DNA from: Pseudorhodoferax sp. Leaf274
GTDB lineage: Bacteria; Pseudomonadota; Gammaproteobacteria; Burkholderiales; Burkholderiaceae_C
DNA length: 64,000 nt
Direction: 5' to 3'
NCBI RefSeq assembly: GCF_001422445.1
Contig: NZ_LMNA01000001.1
Coordinates: 666,735 to 730,734 of the forward strand
Part shown: piece by piece, positions 20,583-29,497 of the stretch
How the letters are laid out: every line of letters begins with the position of its first letter
Numbering within the stretch: the stretch's first letter is position 1
The notes under the pieces: model-generated
Seen by the model: only the letters and a program-made list of their open reading frames with translations
What the model was told of the DNA's origin: nothing
Database searches by the model: none
Made by a program: the position numbers and the translations under genes

Positions 20583-21632
20583 ATGCCGCACCCCGCCTAC
20601 ACCCGCGCCCAGCAACTGCCCGCCATCCTGGCCAAGCGCATCGCCATCCTCGACGGCGCCATGGGCACCATGATCCAGCGCTTCAAACTCACCGAGGCGC
20701 AGTACCGCGGCGAGCGCTTCAAGGACTTCCACAAGGACGTCAAGGGCAACAACGAGCTGCTCTCGCTGACCCGGCCCGACGTGATCTCCGACATCCACGA
20801 GGGCTACCTCGCGGCCGGCGCCGACCTCATCGAGACCAACACCTTCGGCGCCATCACCATCGCCCAGGACGACTACGAGATGGGCCACCTGGCGCGCGAG
20901 ATGAACCTCGCCAGCGCCCGGCTGGCCCGTGCGGCCTGCGACAAGTTCAGCACGCCCGACAAGCCGCGCTTCGTGGCGGGCGCGCTCGGCCCCACGCCCA
21001 AGACCGCCAGCATCAGCCCCGACGTGAACGACCCCGGCGCCCGCAACGTCGACTTCGAGGCGCTGCGCGCGGCCTACTATGAGCAGACCGAGGCGCTGGT
21101 CGAGGGCGGGGCCGACGTGATCCTGGTGGAGACCATCTTCGACACGCTCAACGCCAAGGCTGCGCTGTTCGCCGTGGACGAGTTCTTCGAGGCCAGCGGC
21201 GAGCGCCTGCCCATCCTGATCAGCGGCACCGTGACGGATGCGTCGGGCCGCATCCTGTCGGGCCAGACCGTCACCGCGTTCTGGCACAGCGTGCGGCACG
21301 CGCAGCCGCTGGCCATCGGCCTGAACTGCGCACTGGGCGCCGCGCTGATGCGGCCCTACATCCAGGAGCTCAACCGCGTCGCGCCGGACACCTTCATCAG
21401 CTGCTACCCGAACGCCGGCCTGCCCAACCCCATGAGCGACACCGGCTTCGACGAGACGCCGGCCGACACCTCCAAGCTGCTGCACGAGTTCGCGGCGGAG
21501 GGGCTGGTCAACATCGTCGGCGGCTGCTGCGGCACCACGCCCGAACACATCGCCGCCATCGGCCAGGCCGTGGCCCCCGTGAAGACGCGCGCCGTGCCGG
21601 CACGCGCGGCCTTCTATCCCGAGGCCGCCTGA
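20583..21632 (+). CDS. metH1: Methionine synthase, homocysteine-binding part (split MetH)
   Basis: The 349-residue protein corresponds to the first module of cobalamin-dependent MetH, which binds and activates homocysteine with zinc. DGAMGTMIQ is at 24-32. The zinc ligands are C249 in GLNCALGA and C315 and C316 in [10 protein letters not shown]. The remaining modules are encoded by metH2, 25.7 kb away; together they total about 1270 residues, close to the single-chain enzyme. It has its own -10 box and ends 10 bases before a LysR gene. The symbol metH1 is a working name for the split gene. Confidence 0.92.
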   Translation: MPHPAYTRAQQLPAILAKRIAILDGAMGTMIQRFKLTEAQYRGERFKDFHKDVKGNNELLSLTRPDVISDIHEGYLAAGADLIETNTFGAITIAQDDYEMGHLAREMNLASARLARAACDKFSTPDKPRFVAGALGPTPKTASISPDVNDPGARNVDFEALRAAYYEQTEALVEGGADVILVETIFDTLNAKAALFAVDEFFEASGERLPILISGTVTDASGRILSGQTVTAFWHSVRHAQPLAIGLNCALGAALMRPYIQELNRVAPDTFISCYPNAGLPNPMSDTGFDETPADTSKLLHEFAAEGLVNIVGGCCGTTPEHIAAIGQAVAPVKTRAVPARAAFYPEAA

Positions 21633-21642
21633 CGCCGCTGCC

Positions 21643-22563
21643 ATGTCCCAGCGCGAAGACGACGGCATCACGCTGCGCCAGCTGCAGATGCTGCTGGCGT
21701 TCATGGAGGCAGGCAACCTCGCGCGCGCGGCCGAGCGGCTGCAGACCAGCGCGGTCAGCGTGCACCGCGCGCTGCATGCACTGGAGGAGGCGCTGCGCTG
21801 CGTGCTGTTCCGCCAGGAAGGGCGCAACCTCGTGCCCACGGCGGCGGCTCAGCGCCTGGCCGAGATGGCGCGCGGCATGGACCGCCTGCTCGTCGATGGC
21901 GTGCGCGCCACGCGCGAGATCGCCGGCTACGCGGCCGACCGCATCCGCATCGGGTCGATGTACTCGCTGACCAGCCGCGCCGTGCCGGCGCTGGTGCTGG
22001 GCATGAAGCAGCGCAAGCCCGAGGTGCAGACCGAGCTCATGCTGGGCTCCAACGCCGACCTGCTGGCCAAGCTGCGCGACGGTGCCATCGATGCCGCGCT
22101 GATGGCCGTGCCGGCCGATGCCGCCGATGTCGAGACCGAGCCGCTGTTCGAGGACGAGACCTTCTTCGCCGCGCCCGCCCAATCGGCCTATGCCGCCCAG
22201 GCCGAGGTGGACCTGGGCGCCTGCGCCGGCGAGCGCTTCGTCAGCCTGGGCGAAGGCTTCGCCACGCACGACAGCTTCGGCCAGGCCTTCCGCATGGCCG
22301 GGTTCGCGCCCCAGATCGCCATGCACACGGGCGACATCTACACGCTCATGAACCTGGTGGCCGGCGGCGTGGGCTGCACGCTGCTGCCCGGCCGCGTGCG
22401 CAACGTGCTGCCGCCCAACGTGGTGCTGGTGCCGCTGCAGTCGCGCTACCGCGTGCGCCAGACCATCGGGCTGAACTTCCTGCGCTCGCGCGAGCGCGAC
22501 CCCAACCTGCTCGCCGTGCTGGCGGTCTGCCGCAGCCTGAAGGCGTCGCTGCACCAGGGTTAG
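21643..22563 (+). CDS. LysR-family transcriptional regulator
   Basis: The 306-residue protein has an N-terminal winged helix (ITLRQLQMLLAFMEAGNLAR, about 9-28, with AERLQTSAVSVHRALHALEE as recognition region). A periplasmic-protein-like effector domain follows, from about residue 95 to the end. It starts 10 bases after metH1 and is followed by a secreted hydrolase and the MatC-mdc operon. Two similar upstream sequences precede those targets, which suggests it controls both, possibly with malonate as effector as MdcR does. That regulon is inference. Confidence 0.85.
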   Translation: MSQREDDGITLRQLQMLLAFMEAGNLARAAERLQTSAVSVHRALHALEEALRCVLFRQEGRNLVPTAAAQRLAEMARGMDRLLVDGVRATREIAGYAADRIRIGSMYSLTSRAVPALVLGMKQRKPEVQTELMLGSNADLLAKLRDGAIDAALMAVPADAADVETEPLFEDETFFAAPAQSAYAAQAEVDLGACAGERFVSLGEGFATHDSFGQAFRMAGFAPQIAMHTGDIYTLMNLVAGGVGCTLLPGRVRNVLPPNVVLVPLQSRYRVRQTIGLNFLRSRERDPNLLAVLAVCRSLKASLHQG

Positions 22564-22594
22564 CCCGCGATCCTTCCGCTTGCCGTAAGCATTG
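22561..22594 (+). repeat. Upstream element copy 1 (hydrolase promoter region)
   Basis: This 34-base stretch, starting at the LysR stop codon, matches 24950-24983 at 25 of 34 positions (shared core CCCGCGA...CGTAAG..TTG). It lies about 170 bases before the hydrolase start. A GATGGTGGGC-like block follows both copies. The placement before two separate genes suggests a common regulator site. Confidence 0.45.
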
Positions 22595-22731
22595 AGCGCG
22601 CCGCGTCATTGATGCGGCGGCAGGGCTTGCTTATGGTGGGCGCGCGACCGGCTGCCGCGCCCAACCATGGTGTGCCGATGGCGTGCCCATGGCGTGCACG
22701 CACCAGGTCGCTACAACCAAGGAGACAAGGC

Positions 22732-24930
22732 ATGAAACGATGGATCGTGCTCGCGGCGGCCCCCTGGCTGCTGCTGGGCTGCGGCAGCAACCCGCAGCCT
22801 CACCAGGTCTGGCGCGCGGGCCAGGTGGACCGGTTCGAGGTGGTGTCCACCGCCGATGCCTACAACGGCGCCACGCCGGCCGGCGCTGCCGGCCCCTACA
22901 CCGTGGTCACCGGCATCGTCCACGGCAAGCTCGACCCCCGGCATCCGGACAACGCGGGCATCGTCGACCTGGACAAGGCCCCGATGGATGCGGACGGCAA
23001 GGTGCGCTACACGACGGACGTCGTGATCCTGCGGCCCAAGAGCGCCACCCATGCCAGGCGCGTGCTGTTCTACGACGTGGTGAACCGCGGCAACAAGCTG
23101 GCGCAGAACCGCTTCATCGGCGGCGGCGCGCTGAAGGACGGCGCTGCCCCGGCGGCCAACTTCGCGTCGATCCTGCAGCGCGGCTACACCGTGGTGTGGA
23201 GCGGCTGGCAGGGCGACGTGGCGCAGTCCGGCAACGGCGCGGCGGCCGCGCTCGGCACGGTGTTCCCGCTGGCCAGGAATGCCGACGGCAGCGCCATCAC
23301 CGGCCTGAGCCGCGAGGAGTTCATCGCCGATGCCGCCGGCACGCCCGACATCCCGCTGAACTACCCGCCGGCCTCGCTGACCGACCGCTCCGAGGTGATC
23401 TTCACGGCCCGGCCGTCCTACTACAACGCGGCGGGGCAGCAGACCTATGCGTCTCCTTCCGCCGCCGTGACCACCTGGGACTACGTGACCCATGCCAACG
23501 GCTCGGTCTCGGTACGGTTCACGGCGCCCGCCACGGTGCCCGACGCCCAGGGCGGCAGCGTGCCGACGGACGCCGGCACGGTCTACAACTTCACCTACCG
23601 GGCCAAGGACCCGAAGGTGATGGGCATCGGCTTCGCCGCGGTGCGCGACCTCGTGGGCTTCCTCAAGAACGACGCGACCGACGCGCAGGGCAACGCCAAT
23701 CCCGTGGCCGACCTCAAGTCCGCCGCCTGCGCCAGCGGCGTCAACTGCCCGGCCAACCCGGCGACCCACTTCGACGTGGCGCTGGGCGAGGGGGTGTCGC
23801 AGTCCGGCCGCTTCCTGCGCGACTTTTTGTACCAGGGCTTCAACAAGGACTCGGCGGGCAAGCCCGTGTTCGACGGGATGCTGTCGCTGATCCCGGCGGC
23901 ACGCCGCACCTGGATCAACGCGCGCTTCGCCCAGCCGGGCCGCTGGTCCAAGCAGCACGAAGACCACTTCATGCTGGGCGACCAGTTCCCGTTCGCCTAC
24001 AACGTCACCACCGACCCCGTGAGCGGCGCCACCGACGGGCTGCTGCGCAGCTGCCTGCAGACCAGCACCTGCCCCAAGATCATGCAGGCGGACGGCAGCT
24101 ACGAGTGGTGGGGCGGCCGGGCATCGCTGGTCGTCACCGATGGCAGGGCGCGCGACCTGGCCTTGCCCGACAACGTGCGCTACTACCTGGTGCTGGGCAC
24201 CGGCCACGGCGGTGGCGCGGGCGTGACGACGGGCGTCGTCACGCAGCCTGCGGCGGGCAGCACCTGCACCTTCGCCAACAGCCCCGTCGCCATGGCGCCG
24301 GTGGAGCGAGCACTGGTCAAGGCACTGGAAGACTGGACCGTGCAGAACACGCCCCCGCCGGCCTCCAGCCACCCCACGGTGGCGGCCGGCACCGCCGTGC
24401 TGCCCACGGCGGCGGCCACGGGGTTCCCCAACCTGGCGGCCATCAGCGTGCCCAACGGCGCTGCGGCGACGCCGCTGGCACTGCGCGTGGCGCTGGGCAA
24501 GATCAGCCAGGTCTTCGTCACCGACTACAGCACGGCCGCGCCCGCCGTCGACGTGGCCAAGGCCTACACCCTGCTCGTGCCCCGCGTCGACGCCAACGGC
24601 AACGAACTCGGCGGCCTGCGCATGCCCGAAGTGGCGGTGCCACTGGCCACGTACACGGGCTGGAACGTGCGCTCGGCCGGACACGCGGCCGGCGAGAACT
24701 GCCCGTCCAGCGGCAGTGCCATCCCGCTGGCGGTCGGTGCGTCGACGAAGGCGGCTGGCGATCCACGCAGCACGCTGGCCGGGCTCTACGGCGGGCGGGC
24801 CGACTACCTGGCCAGGTTCGGCGCCGCGGCGGATGCGCTGGTGGCCGGCGGCTACTTCGGCAGCGTCGATGCGGCCAACGCCAAGGCCGGTGCGGCCAGC
24901 GTGTCCACGCTGCTGATCCCGGCGCCCTGA
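22732..24930 (+). CDS. Secreted alpha/beta-hydrolase-domain lipoprotein
   Basis: The 732-residue protein has a lipoprotein signal peptide (MKRWIVLAAAPWLLLGC, lipid-bearing C17), so it is exported and anchored. The nucleophile motif GEGVSQSGRF places Ser356 in a G-x-S-x-S-G context, typical of the alpha/beta hydrolase domain-containing (Abhydrolase_10) family. A strong AGGAG ribosome site precedes the ATG. The substrate is unknown; an ester whose hydrolysis releases malonate or another acid would fit its place before the malonate carrier. Both LysR-linked upstream elements flank this gene. Confidence 0.75.
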   Translation: MKRWIVLAAAPWLLLGCGSNPQPHQVWRAGQVDRFEVVSTADAYNGATPAGAAGPYTVVTGIVHGKLDPRHPDNAGIVDLDKAPMDADGKVRYTTDVVILRPKSATHARRVLFYDVVNRGNKLAQNRFIGGGALKDGAAPAANFASILQRGYTVVWSGWQGDVAQSGNGAAAALGTVFPLARNADGSAITGLSREEFIADAAGTPDIPLNYPPASLTDRSEVIFTARPSYYNAAGQQTYASPSAAVTTWDYVTHANGSVSVRFTAPATVPDAQGGSVPTDAGTVYNFTYRAKDPKVMGIGFAAVRDLVGFLKNDATDAQGNANPVADLKSAACASGVNCPANPATHFDVALGEGVSQSGRFLRDFLYQGFNKDSAGKPVFDGMLSLIPAARRTWINARFAQPGRWSKQHEDHFMLGDQFPFAYNVTTDPVSGATDGLLRSCLQTSTCPKIMQADGSYEWWGGRASLVVTDGRARDLALPDNVRYYLVLGTGHGGGAGVTTGVVTQPAAGSTCTFANSPVAMAPVERALVKALEDWTVQNTPPPASSHPTVAAGTAVLPTAAATGFPNLAAISVPNGAAATPLALRVALGKISQVFVTDYSTAAPAVDVAKAYTLLVPRVDANGNELGGLRMPEVAVPLATYTGWNVRSAGHAAGENCPSSGSAIPLAVGASTKAAGDPRSTLAGLYGGRADYLARFGAAADALVAGGYFGSVDAANAKAGAASVSTLLIPAP

Positions 24931-24949
24931 GCCGCATCGCCGCAAGGGT

Positions 24950-24983
24950 TAACCCGCGACCGTTTCACTGGTCGTAAGGGTTG
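24950..24983 (+). repeat. Upstream element copy 2 (matC-mdc promoter region)
   Basis: The second copy of the element contains a clear dyad, AACCC-N-CGACC-N8-GGTCG-NN-GGGTT, and overlaps a perfect palindrome GGGTTAACCC at 24947-24956. It lies about 150 bases before the carrier start. LysR proteins bind interrupted dyads, so this is a plausible operator for the regulator at 21643. Confidence 0.5.
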
Positions 24984-25105
24984 CCGCCGGAGCTTGATTG
25001 ATGGTGGGCAGTGGGCTGCGTATCTTCGGCCTCCAGAAACAGGGGCTCGCCGCCACCCGGCGGCAAGGGCCACCTGTGCGGTACGCCGGCAAGGCAGGAG
25101 ACAAG

Positions 25106-26500
25106 ATGACAGCCCACTGGATCTCGATCTACACACTTGGAGGAATGTTCGTGCTGGCCACGGTGTTGCCCATCAACATGGGCGTGATCGCCTTTGTCGG
25201 GGCCTTCCTGGTCGGCACGCTGGTGGCCGGCATGAACGCCAAGGCCATCATGGCCGGCTTTCCGGCCGACCTGTTCCTCACGCTGGTGGGCATCACCTAC
25301 CTGTTCGCCCTGGCGCAGAACAACGGCACCATCGACTGGATGGTCAGGGGCGCCGTGCGGGCGGTGCGCGGGCGCATCGCGGCGATCCCGTGGATCATGT
25401 TCTTCATCGCGGCCCTGCTGACCGGCGTGGGCGCGGTCAGCCCCGCGGCGGTGGCCATCATCGCGCCCATCGCGCTCGGCTTCGCGGCCAAGTACGGCAT
25501 CAACCCGCTGATGATGGGCCTGATGGTGATCCACGGCGCGCAGGGCGGCGGCTTCTCGCCCATCAGCATCTACGGCGGCATCACCAACAAGATCGTGGCC
25601 GCCGCCGGCCTGCCGCTGAACCCCATCGTCACCATGACCGCCAGCCTGGCCGTCAACCTCGCGGTGGCTGCCATGCTGTTCGTCCTGATGGGCGGCATGA
25701 AGCTCACCCGCCAGCGCAGCGGTGCACGCCACACCGGCTTCGACGTGCCGCAGGTGGCGCATGGCCAGGGCGGTGCGCAGGTCTATGGCGACGCCGAGGG
25801 CGAGTCGCTCGGCGAAGAGCGCCGCACCGCCGCCCAGGCCGACGATTCGCTGATGGACGCCGGCCCCGGCGCGCAGGACCCGCAGGACGCGCAGGGCGAA
25901 CGCTGGTACCAGGTGGCCACCGTCGTCGGCCTGCTGGCGCTGGCCGTGCTCACGCTGTTCTTCAAGCAGGACATCGGCTTCGTCTCCATCACCATCGGCC
26001 TGCTGCTCACGCTGATGGCGCCCAACCTGCAAAAGCGCGCACTGGGCCAGGTGTCGTGGCCCGAGATCATGCTGATCGTGGGCGTCAGCACCTTCGTCGG
26101 CGTGATGGACAAGATGGGCACCATCGACTTCGTGGGCCACAGCGTCGCGGCGCTGACATCGCCGCTGGTCGCGGCCCTGTTGCTGTGCTTCGTCGGCGCG
26201 GTGATCTCGGCCTTCGCCTCGTCCACCGCCGTGCTGGGCTCGCTGATCCCGCTGGCCGTGCCCTTCCTGCAGGGCGGTGGCTCGGGCGATGCGGGCGTCA
26301 GCGCCATCGGCTTCATCGCGGCCATGGCCGTGTCGTCCACCATCGTCGACGTCAGCCCCTTCTCGACCAACGGCGCGCTGGTGCTGGCAAATGCCCGCGG
26401 CGTGAACCGCGAGGCCTTCTTCCGCCAGCTGATGGTGTACGGTGCGGCGGTGACGCTGATCGCGCCGGTCGTCGTCTGGCTGCTGTTCGTGGTCCTTTGA
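25106..26500 (+). CDS. MatC-type dicarboxylate (malonate) carrier
   Basis: The 464-residue inner-membrane protein has about ten to twelve hydrophobic segments in two halves, joined by a hydrophilic loop at about 205-265. SPAAVAIIAPIALGFAAKYG in the first half and the FASSTAVLGSLIPLAVPF region in the second half resemble the MatC/DASS-like dicarboxylate carriers. It lies just before mdcA (gap 16 bases), so malonate uptake is the likely role. It replaces the two-gene MdcLM or MadLM carrier found in many mdc operons. An AGGAG ribosome site precedes the ATG. Confidence 0.8.
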   Translation: MTAHWISIYTLGGMFVLATVLPINMGVIAFVGAFLVGTLVAGMNAKAIMAGFPADLFLTLVGITYLFALAQNNGTIDWMVRGAVRAVRGRIAAIPWIMFFIAALLTGVGAVSPAAVAIIAPIALGFAAKYGINPLMMGLMVIHGAQGGGFSPISIYGGITNKIVAAAGLPLNPIVTMTASLAVNLAVAAMLFVLMGGMKLTRQRSGARHTGFDVPQVAHGQGGAQVYGDAEGESLGEERRTAAQADDSLMDAGPGAQDPQDAQGERWYQVATVVGLLALAVLTLFFKQDIGFVSITIGLLLTLMAPNLQKRALGQVSWPEIMLIVGVSTFVGVMDKMGTIDFVGHSVAALTSPLVAALLLCFVGAVISAFASSTAVLGSLIPLAVPFLQGGGSGDAGVSAIGFIAAMAVSSTIVDVSPFSTNGALVLANARGVNREAFFRQLMVYGAAVTLIAPVVVWLLFVVL

Positions 26501-26516
26501 ACAACCTGCACATCCC

Positions 26517-28199
26517 ATGACAACCAGAGACTGGAACACCCGCTCCGCCAACCGCACCGCCCGCCTGGCCCGCGCCGCGCAGGCGCTCGGCCCGCGGCTG
26601 GTGGGCAAGCAGCTGCCGGCCGAGGCCATCGGCGCGCTGCTGGAGGCGGTGCTCGAACCGGGCGACCGCGTCTGCCTGGAAGGCAACAACCAGAAGCAGG
26701 CCGACTTCCTGGCCAAGGCGCTGGTGCAGGTGGACCCCGCGCGCGTGCACGGCCTGCACATGGTGCAGTCGGTGCTGGCGCTGCCCGAGCACCTGGACAG
26801 CTTCGAGAACGGCATCGCCGCGCGGCTGGACTTCAGCTTCTCGGGCCCGCAGGGCGCGCGGCTGGCCAAGCTGGTCTCTGCCGGGCGCATCGCCGTCGGC
26901 GCGATCCACACCTACCTGGAGCTGTTCGCGCGCTACTTCGTCGACCTCACGCCGCAGGTGGCGCTGGTGGCCGCGCATGCGGCGGACGCGCAGGGCAACC
27001 TCTACACCGGGCCCAACACCGAGGACACGCCGGCCATCGTGGAGGCCACGGCGTTCTCGGGCGGCATCGTCATCGCGCAGGTCAACGAGCTGGTGGACGG
27101 CACCACCACCAGGCTGCCGCGCATCGACATCCCGGCCGACTGGGTCGGCTTCGTCGTGAAGGCGCCCACGCCCAACTTCATCGAGCCGCTGTTCACGCGC
27201 GATCCGGCGCAGATCAGCGAGATCCAGGTGCTGATGGCCATGATGGCGATCAAGGGCATCTACGGCGCATACGGCGTCCAGCGGCTGAACCACGGCATCG
27301 GCTTCGACACGGCGGCCATCGAGCTGCTGCTGCCGACCTATGGCGAGCAGCTGGGCCTGAAGGGGAAGATCGCCAAGCACTGGGCGCTGAACCCGCATCC
27401 GGCACTGATCCCCGCCATCGAGGCCGGCTGGGTCCAGTCGGTGCACTCCTTCGGCTCCGAGCTGGGCATGGAGGACTACATCCGCGCGCGCTCCGACGTG
27501 TTCTTCACCGGGCCCGACGGCAGCCTGCGCAGCAACCGCGCCTTCTGCCAGGCGGCCGGCCACTACGCCTGCGACCTGTTCATCGGCTCCACGCTGCAGA
27601 TGGACCTGGACGGCAACAGCTCCACCGCCACGCTGGGCCGCATCGCCGGCTTCGGCGGCGCGCCCAACATGGGGGCCGATGCGCGCGGCCGGCGCCACGC
27701 CAGCGATGCCTGGCTCAAGGCCGGCGCCGAGGCCCGCGCAGGCCGCAGCGGCGCCGCCGGCACGCCGCGCGGGCAGAAGCTGGTGGTGCAGATGGTGGAG
27801 ACCTTCCGCGAGCACATGCAGCCGGCCTTCGTCGAGCGGCTCGATGCCTGGACGCTGCAGGAGCAGGCCGGCATGGCGCTGCCGCCCATCATGGTCTACG
27901 GCGACGACGTGACGCATGTGCTGACCGAAGAGGGCATCGCCAACCTGCTGCTGTGCCGCAGCGACGAGGAGCGCGAGCAGGCGATCCGCGGCGTGGCCGG
28001 CTACACGGCCGTGGGCCTGGGCCGCGACCGGCGCATGGTGGAGAACCTGCGCGACCGCAAGATCATCCAGCGTCCGCAGGACCTGGGCATCGACCCGCGC
28101 GACGCCACGCGCAACCTGCTGGCCGCGCGCAGCATGCGCGACCTGGTGCGCGCGTCGGGCGGCCTGTACCAGCCGCCCAAGCGTTTCCGCAACTGGTAA
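26517..28199 (+). CDS. mdcA: Malonate decarboxylase, alpha subunit
   Basis: The 560-residue subunit transfers malonyl from incoming malonate onto the acyl carrier subunit, releasing acetate (acetyl-S-ACP:malonate ACP transferase). CLEGNNQKQADFLAKAL (about 52-68) and YTGPNTEDTPAIVEATAFSG are characteristic of MdcA. It is the first structural gene of an intact mdc operon and follows the carrier by 16 bases. Length matches the family (about 550 residues). Confidence 0.95.
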   Translation: MTTRDWNTRSANRTARLARAAQALGPRLVGKQLPAEAIGALLEAVLEPGDRVCLEGNNQKQADFLAKALVQVDPARVHGLHMVQSVLALPEHLDSFENGIAARLDFSFSGPQGARLAKLVSAGRIAVGAIHTYLELFARYFVDLTPQVALVAAHAADAQGNLYTGPNTEDTPAIVEATAFSGGIVIAQVNELVDGTTTRLPRIDIPADWVGFVVKAPTPNFIEPLFTRDPAQISEIQVLMAMMAIKGIYGAYGVQRLNHGIGFDTAAIELLLPTYGEQLGLKGKIAKHWALNPHPALIPAIEAGWVQSVHSFGSELGMEDYIRARSDVFFTGPDGSLRSNRAFCQAAGHYACDLFIGSTLQMDLDGNSSTATLGRIAGFGGAPNMGADARGRRHASDAWLKAGAEARAGRSGAAGTPRGQKLVVQMVETFREHMQPAFVERLDAWTLQEQAGMALPPIMVYGDDVTHVLTEEGIANLLLCRSDEEREQAIRGVAGYTAVGLGRDRRMVENLRDRKIIQRPQDLGIDPRDATRNLLAARSMRDLVRASGGLYQPPKRFRNW

Positions 28200-28212
28200 G
28201 AAGGAGCACCCC

Positions 28213-28545
28213 ATGACCGACATCCCCGCAGGGCTCGAAACCCTGGACTTCTCCTACGCCGGCGGCCGCGCCGCCGGCCGGTTCTCGCCCGTGCTGGTGG
28301 GCGTGGTGGGCTCCGGCAACCTGGAGGTGATGCTGGAATCCACGCCCAACGACGACTGCACCGTGCGCGTGCAGACCTCGGCCCGCGGCTTCGGCCCGAT
28401 CTGGCAGGCCGTGGTGGACGACTTCCAGGCCCGCCACGGCCTGGCCGGCCTGCGCGTGTCCATCAACGACATGGGCGCCACGCCGGCCGTGGTCAGCCTG
28501 CGGCTCGACCAGGCCGTGGCCGAGCTGCCGAAGGAGCCCGCATGA
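28213..28545 (+). CDS. mdcC: Malonate decarboxylase acyl carrier protein, delta subunit
   Basis: The 110-residue protein carries the 2'-(5''-phosphoribosyl)-3'-dephospho-CoA group. The serine S34 in VVGSGNLEVML is the likely attachment site, matching the conserved SGxLE context of MdcC and CitD. An AAGGAG ribosome site lies 9 bases before the ATG, and the stop overlaps the mdcD start by 4 bases. It depends on MdcB and MdcG for its prosthetic group. Confidence 0.93.
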   Translation: MTDIPAGLETLDFSYAGGRAAGRFSPVLVGVVGSGNLEVMLESTPNDDCTVRVQTSARGFGPIWQAVVDDFQARHGLAGLRVSINDMGATPAVVSLRLDQAVAELPKEPA

Positions 28546-29450
28546 TCAGCTATGCCGAATGCTCGGCGCGCGAGCGCCTGGCCCTGCTGCTGGACGCCGG
28601 CAGCTTCCACGAATGGCTGCCGCCGGCCGAGCGGCTGACCAGCCCGCACCTGGCGCAGCTGGGCGTGCCCTCGGCCTTCGACGATGGCGTGGCCATCGGC
28701 CGCGCGCTGCTGGGCGGCCAGGCCGTGTTCGTCGCCGCGCAGGAGGGTGCGTTCATGGGCGGTGGCGTCGGCGAGGTGCACGGCGCCAAGCTCGTGGGCC
28801 TGCTGCAGCGCGCGCTGCGCGACAGGCCGGCCGGCGTGCTGCTGCTGGCCGAGTCGGGCGGCGTGCGGCTGCACGAGGCCAACGCCGGCCTGATCGCCGT
28901 GTCCGAGGTCATGCGCGCCGTGCTCGACGTGCGCGCGGCCGGCATCCCCGTGGTGGTGCTGATCGGCGGCGCCAACGGTTGCTTCGGCGGCATGGGCATC
29001 GTGGCGCGCTGCGCCGACCAGGTCGTCATGAGCGACGTGGGCCGGCTGGCGATGTCGGGCCCCGAGGTCATCGAGGCCTCGCACGGCGTGGACGAGTACG
29101 ATGCGCGCGACCGTGCGCTGGTCTGGCGCACCAGCGGCGGCAAGCACCGCTGGCTGACGGGCGACTGCGATGCGCTGGTGGAGGACGACGTGGCGGCCTT
29201 CCGCGCGGCGGCCATCGCGGCGCTGGCCCGGCCGCGGCCCGTGGGCCTGGCCGCGCTGGAGGCCGAGCATGCGCTGCTGGCCGCCCGCCTGGCCGCCGTG
29301 CCCGAGGCGGACTGGAACGACGGCGTGCACGACGACGCCACGCGGCTGTGGGAACGCCTGGGCGTGGCCGACGCGCAGCGGGTGCCCGCGCTGGACGTGG
29401 CCGCCCTGCACGCGCTGCGCACGCCGGCCCAGCCGCACGGCGGCACCTGA
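28542..29450 (+). CDS. mdcD: Malonate decarboxylase, beta subunit
   Basis: The 302-residue carboxyltransferase-like subunit forms the decarboxylase with MdcE. The crotonase-like runs EGAFMGGGVGEVHGAKL (about 68-84) and GGANGCFGGMGI (about 144-155) form the acyl-binding oxyanion region. Its start overlaps mdcC by four bases, so the two are translationally coupled. The next mdc gene, mdcE, is displaced by an inserted solute-receptor gene. Confidence 0.93.
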   Translation: MISYAECSARERLALLLDAGSFHEWLPPAERLTSPHLAQLGVPSAFDDGVAIGRALLGGQAVFVAAQEGAFMGGGVGEVHGAKLVGLLQRALRDRPAGVLLLAESGGVRLHEANAGLIAVSEVMRAVLDVRAAGIPVVVLIGGANGCFGGMGIVARCADQVVMSDVGRLAMSGPEVIEASHGVDEYDARDRALVWRTSGGKHRWLTGDCDALVEDDVAAFRAAAIAALARPRPVGLAALEAEHALLAARLAAVPEADWNDGVHDDATRLWERLGVADAQRVPALDVAALHALRTPAQPHGGT

Positions 29451-29497
29451 GCCGCGGCACGGATCCGAGCTTTCAACAACGACAGGAGACACGACAC

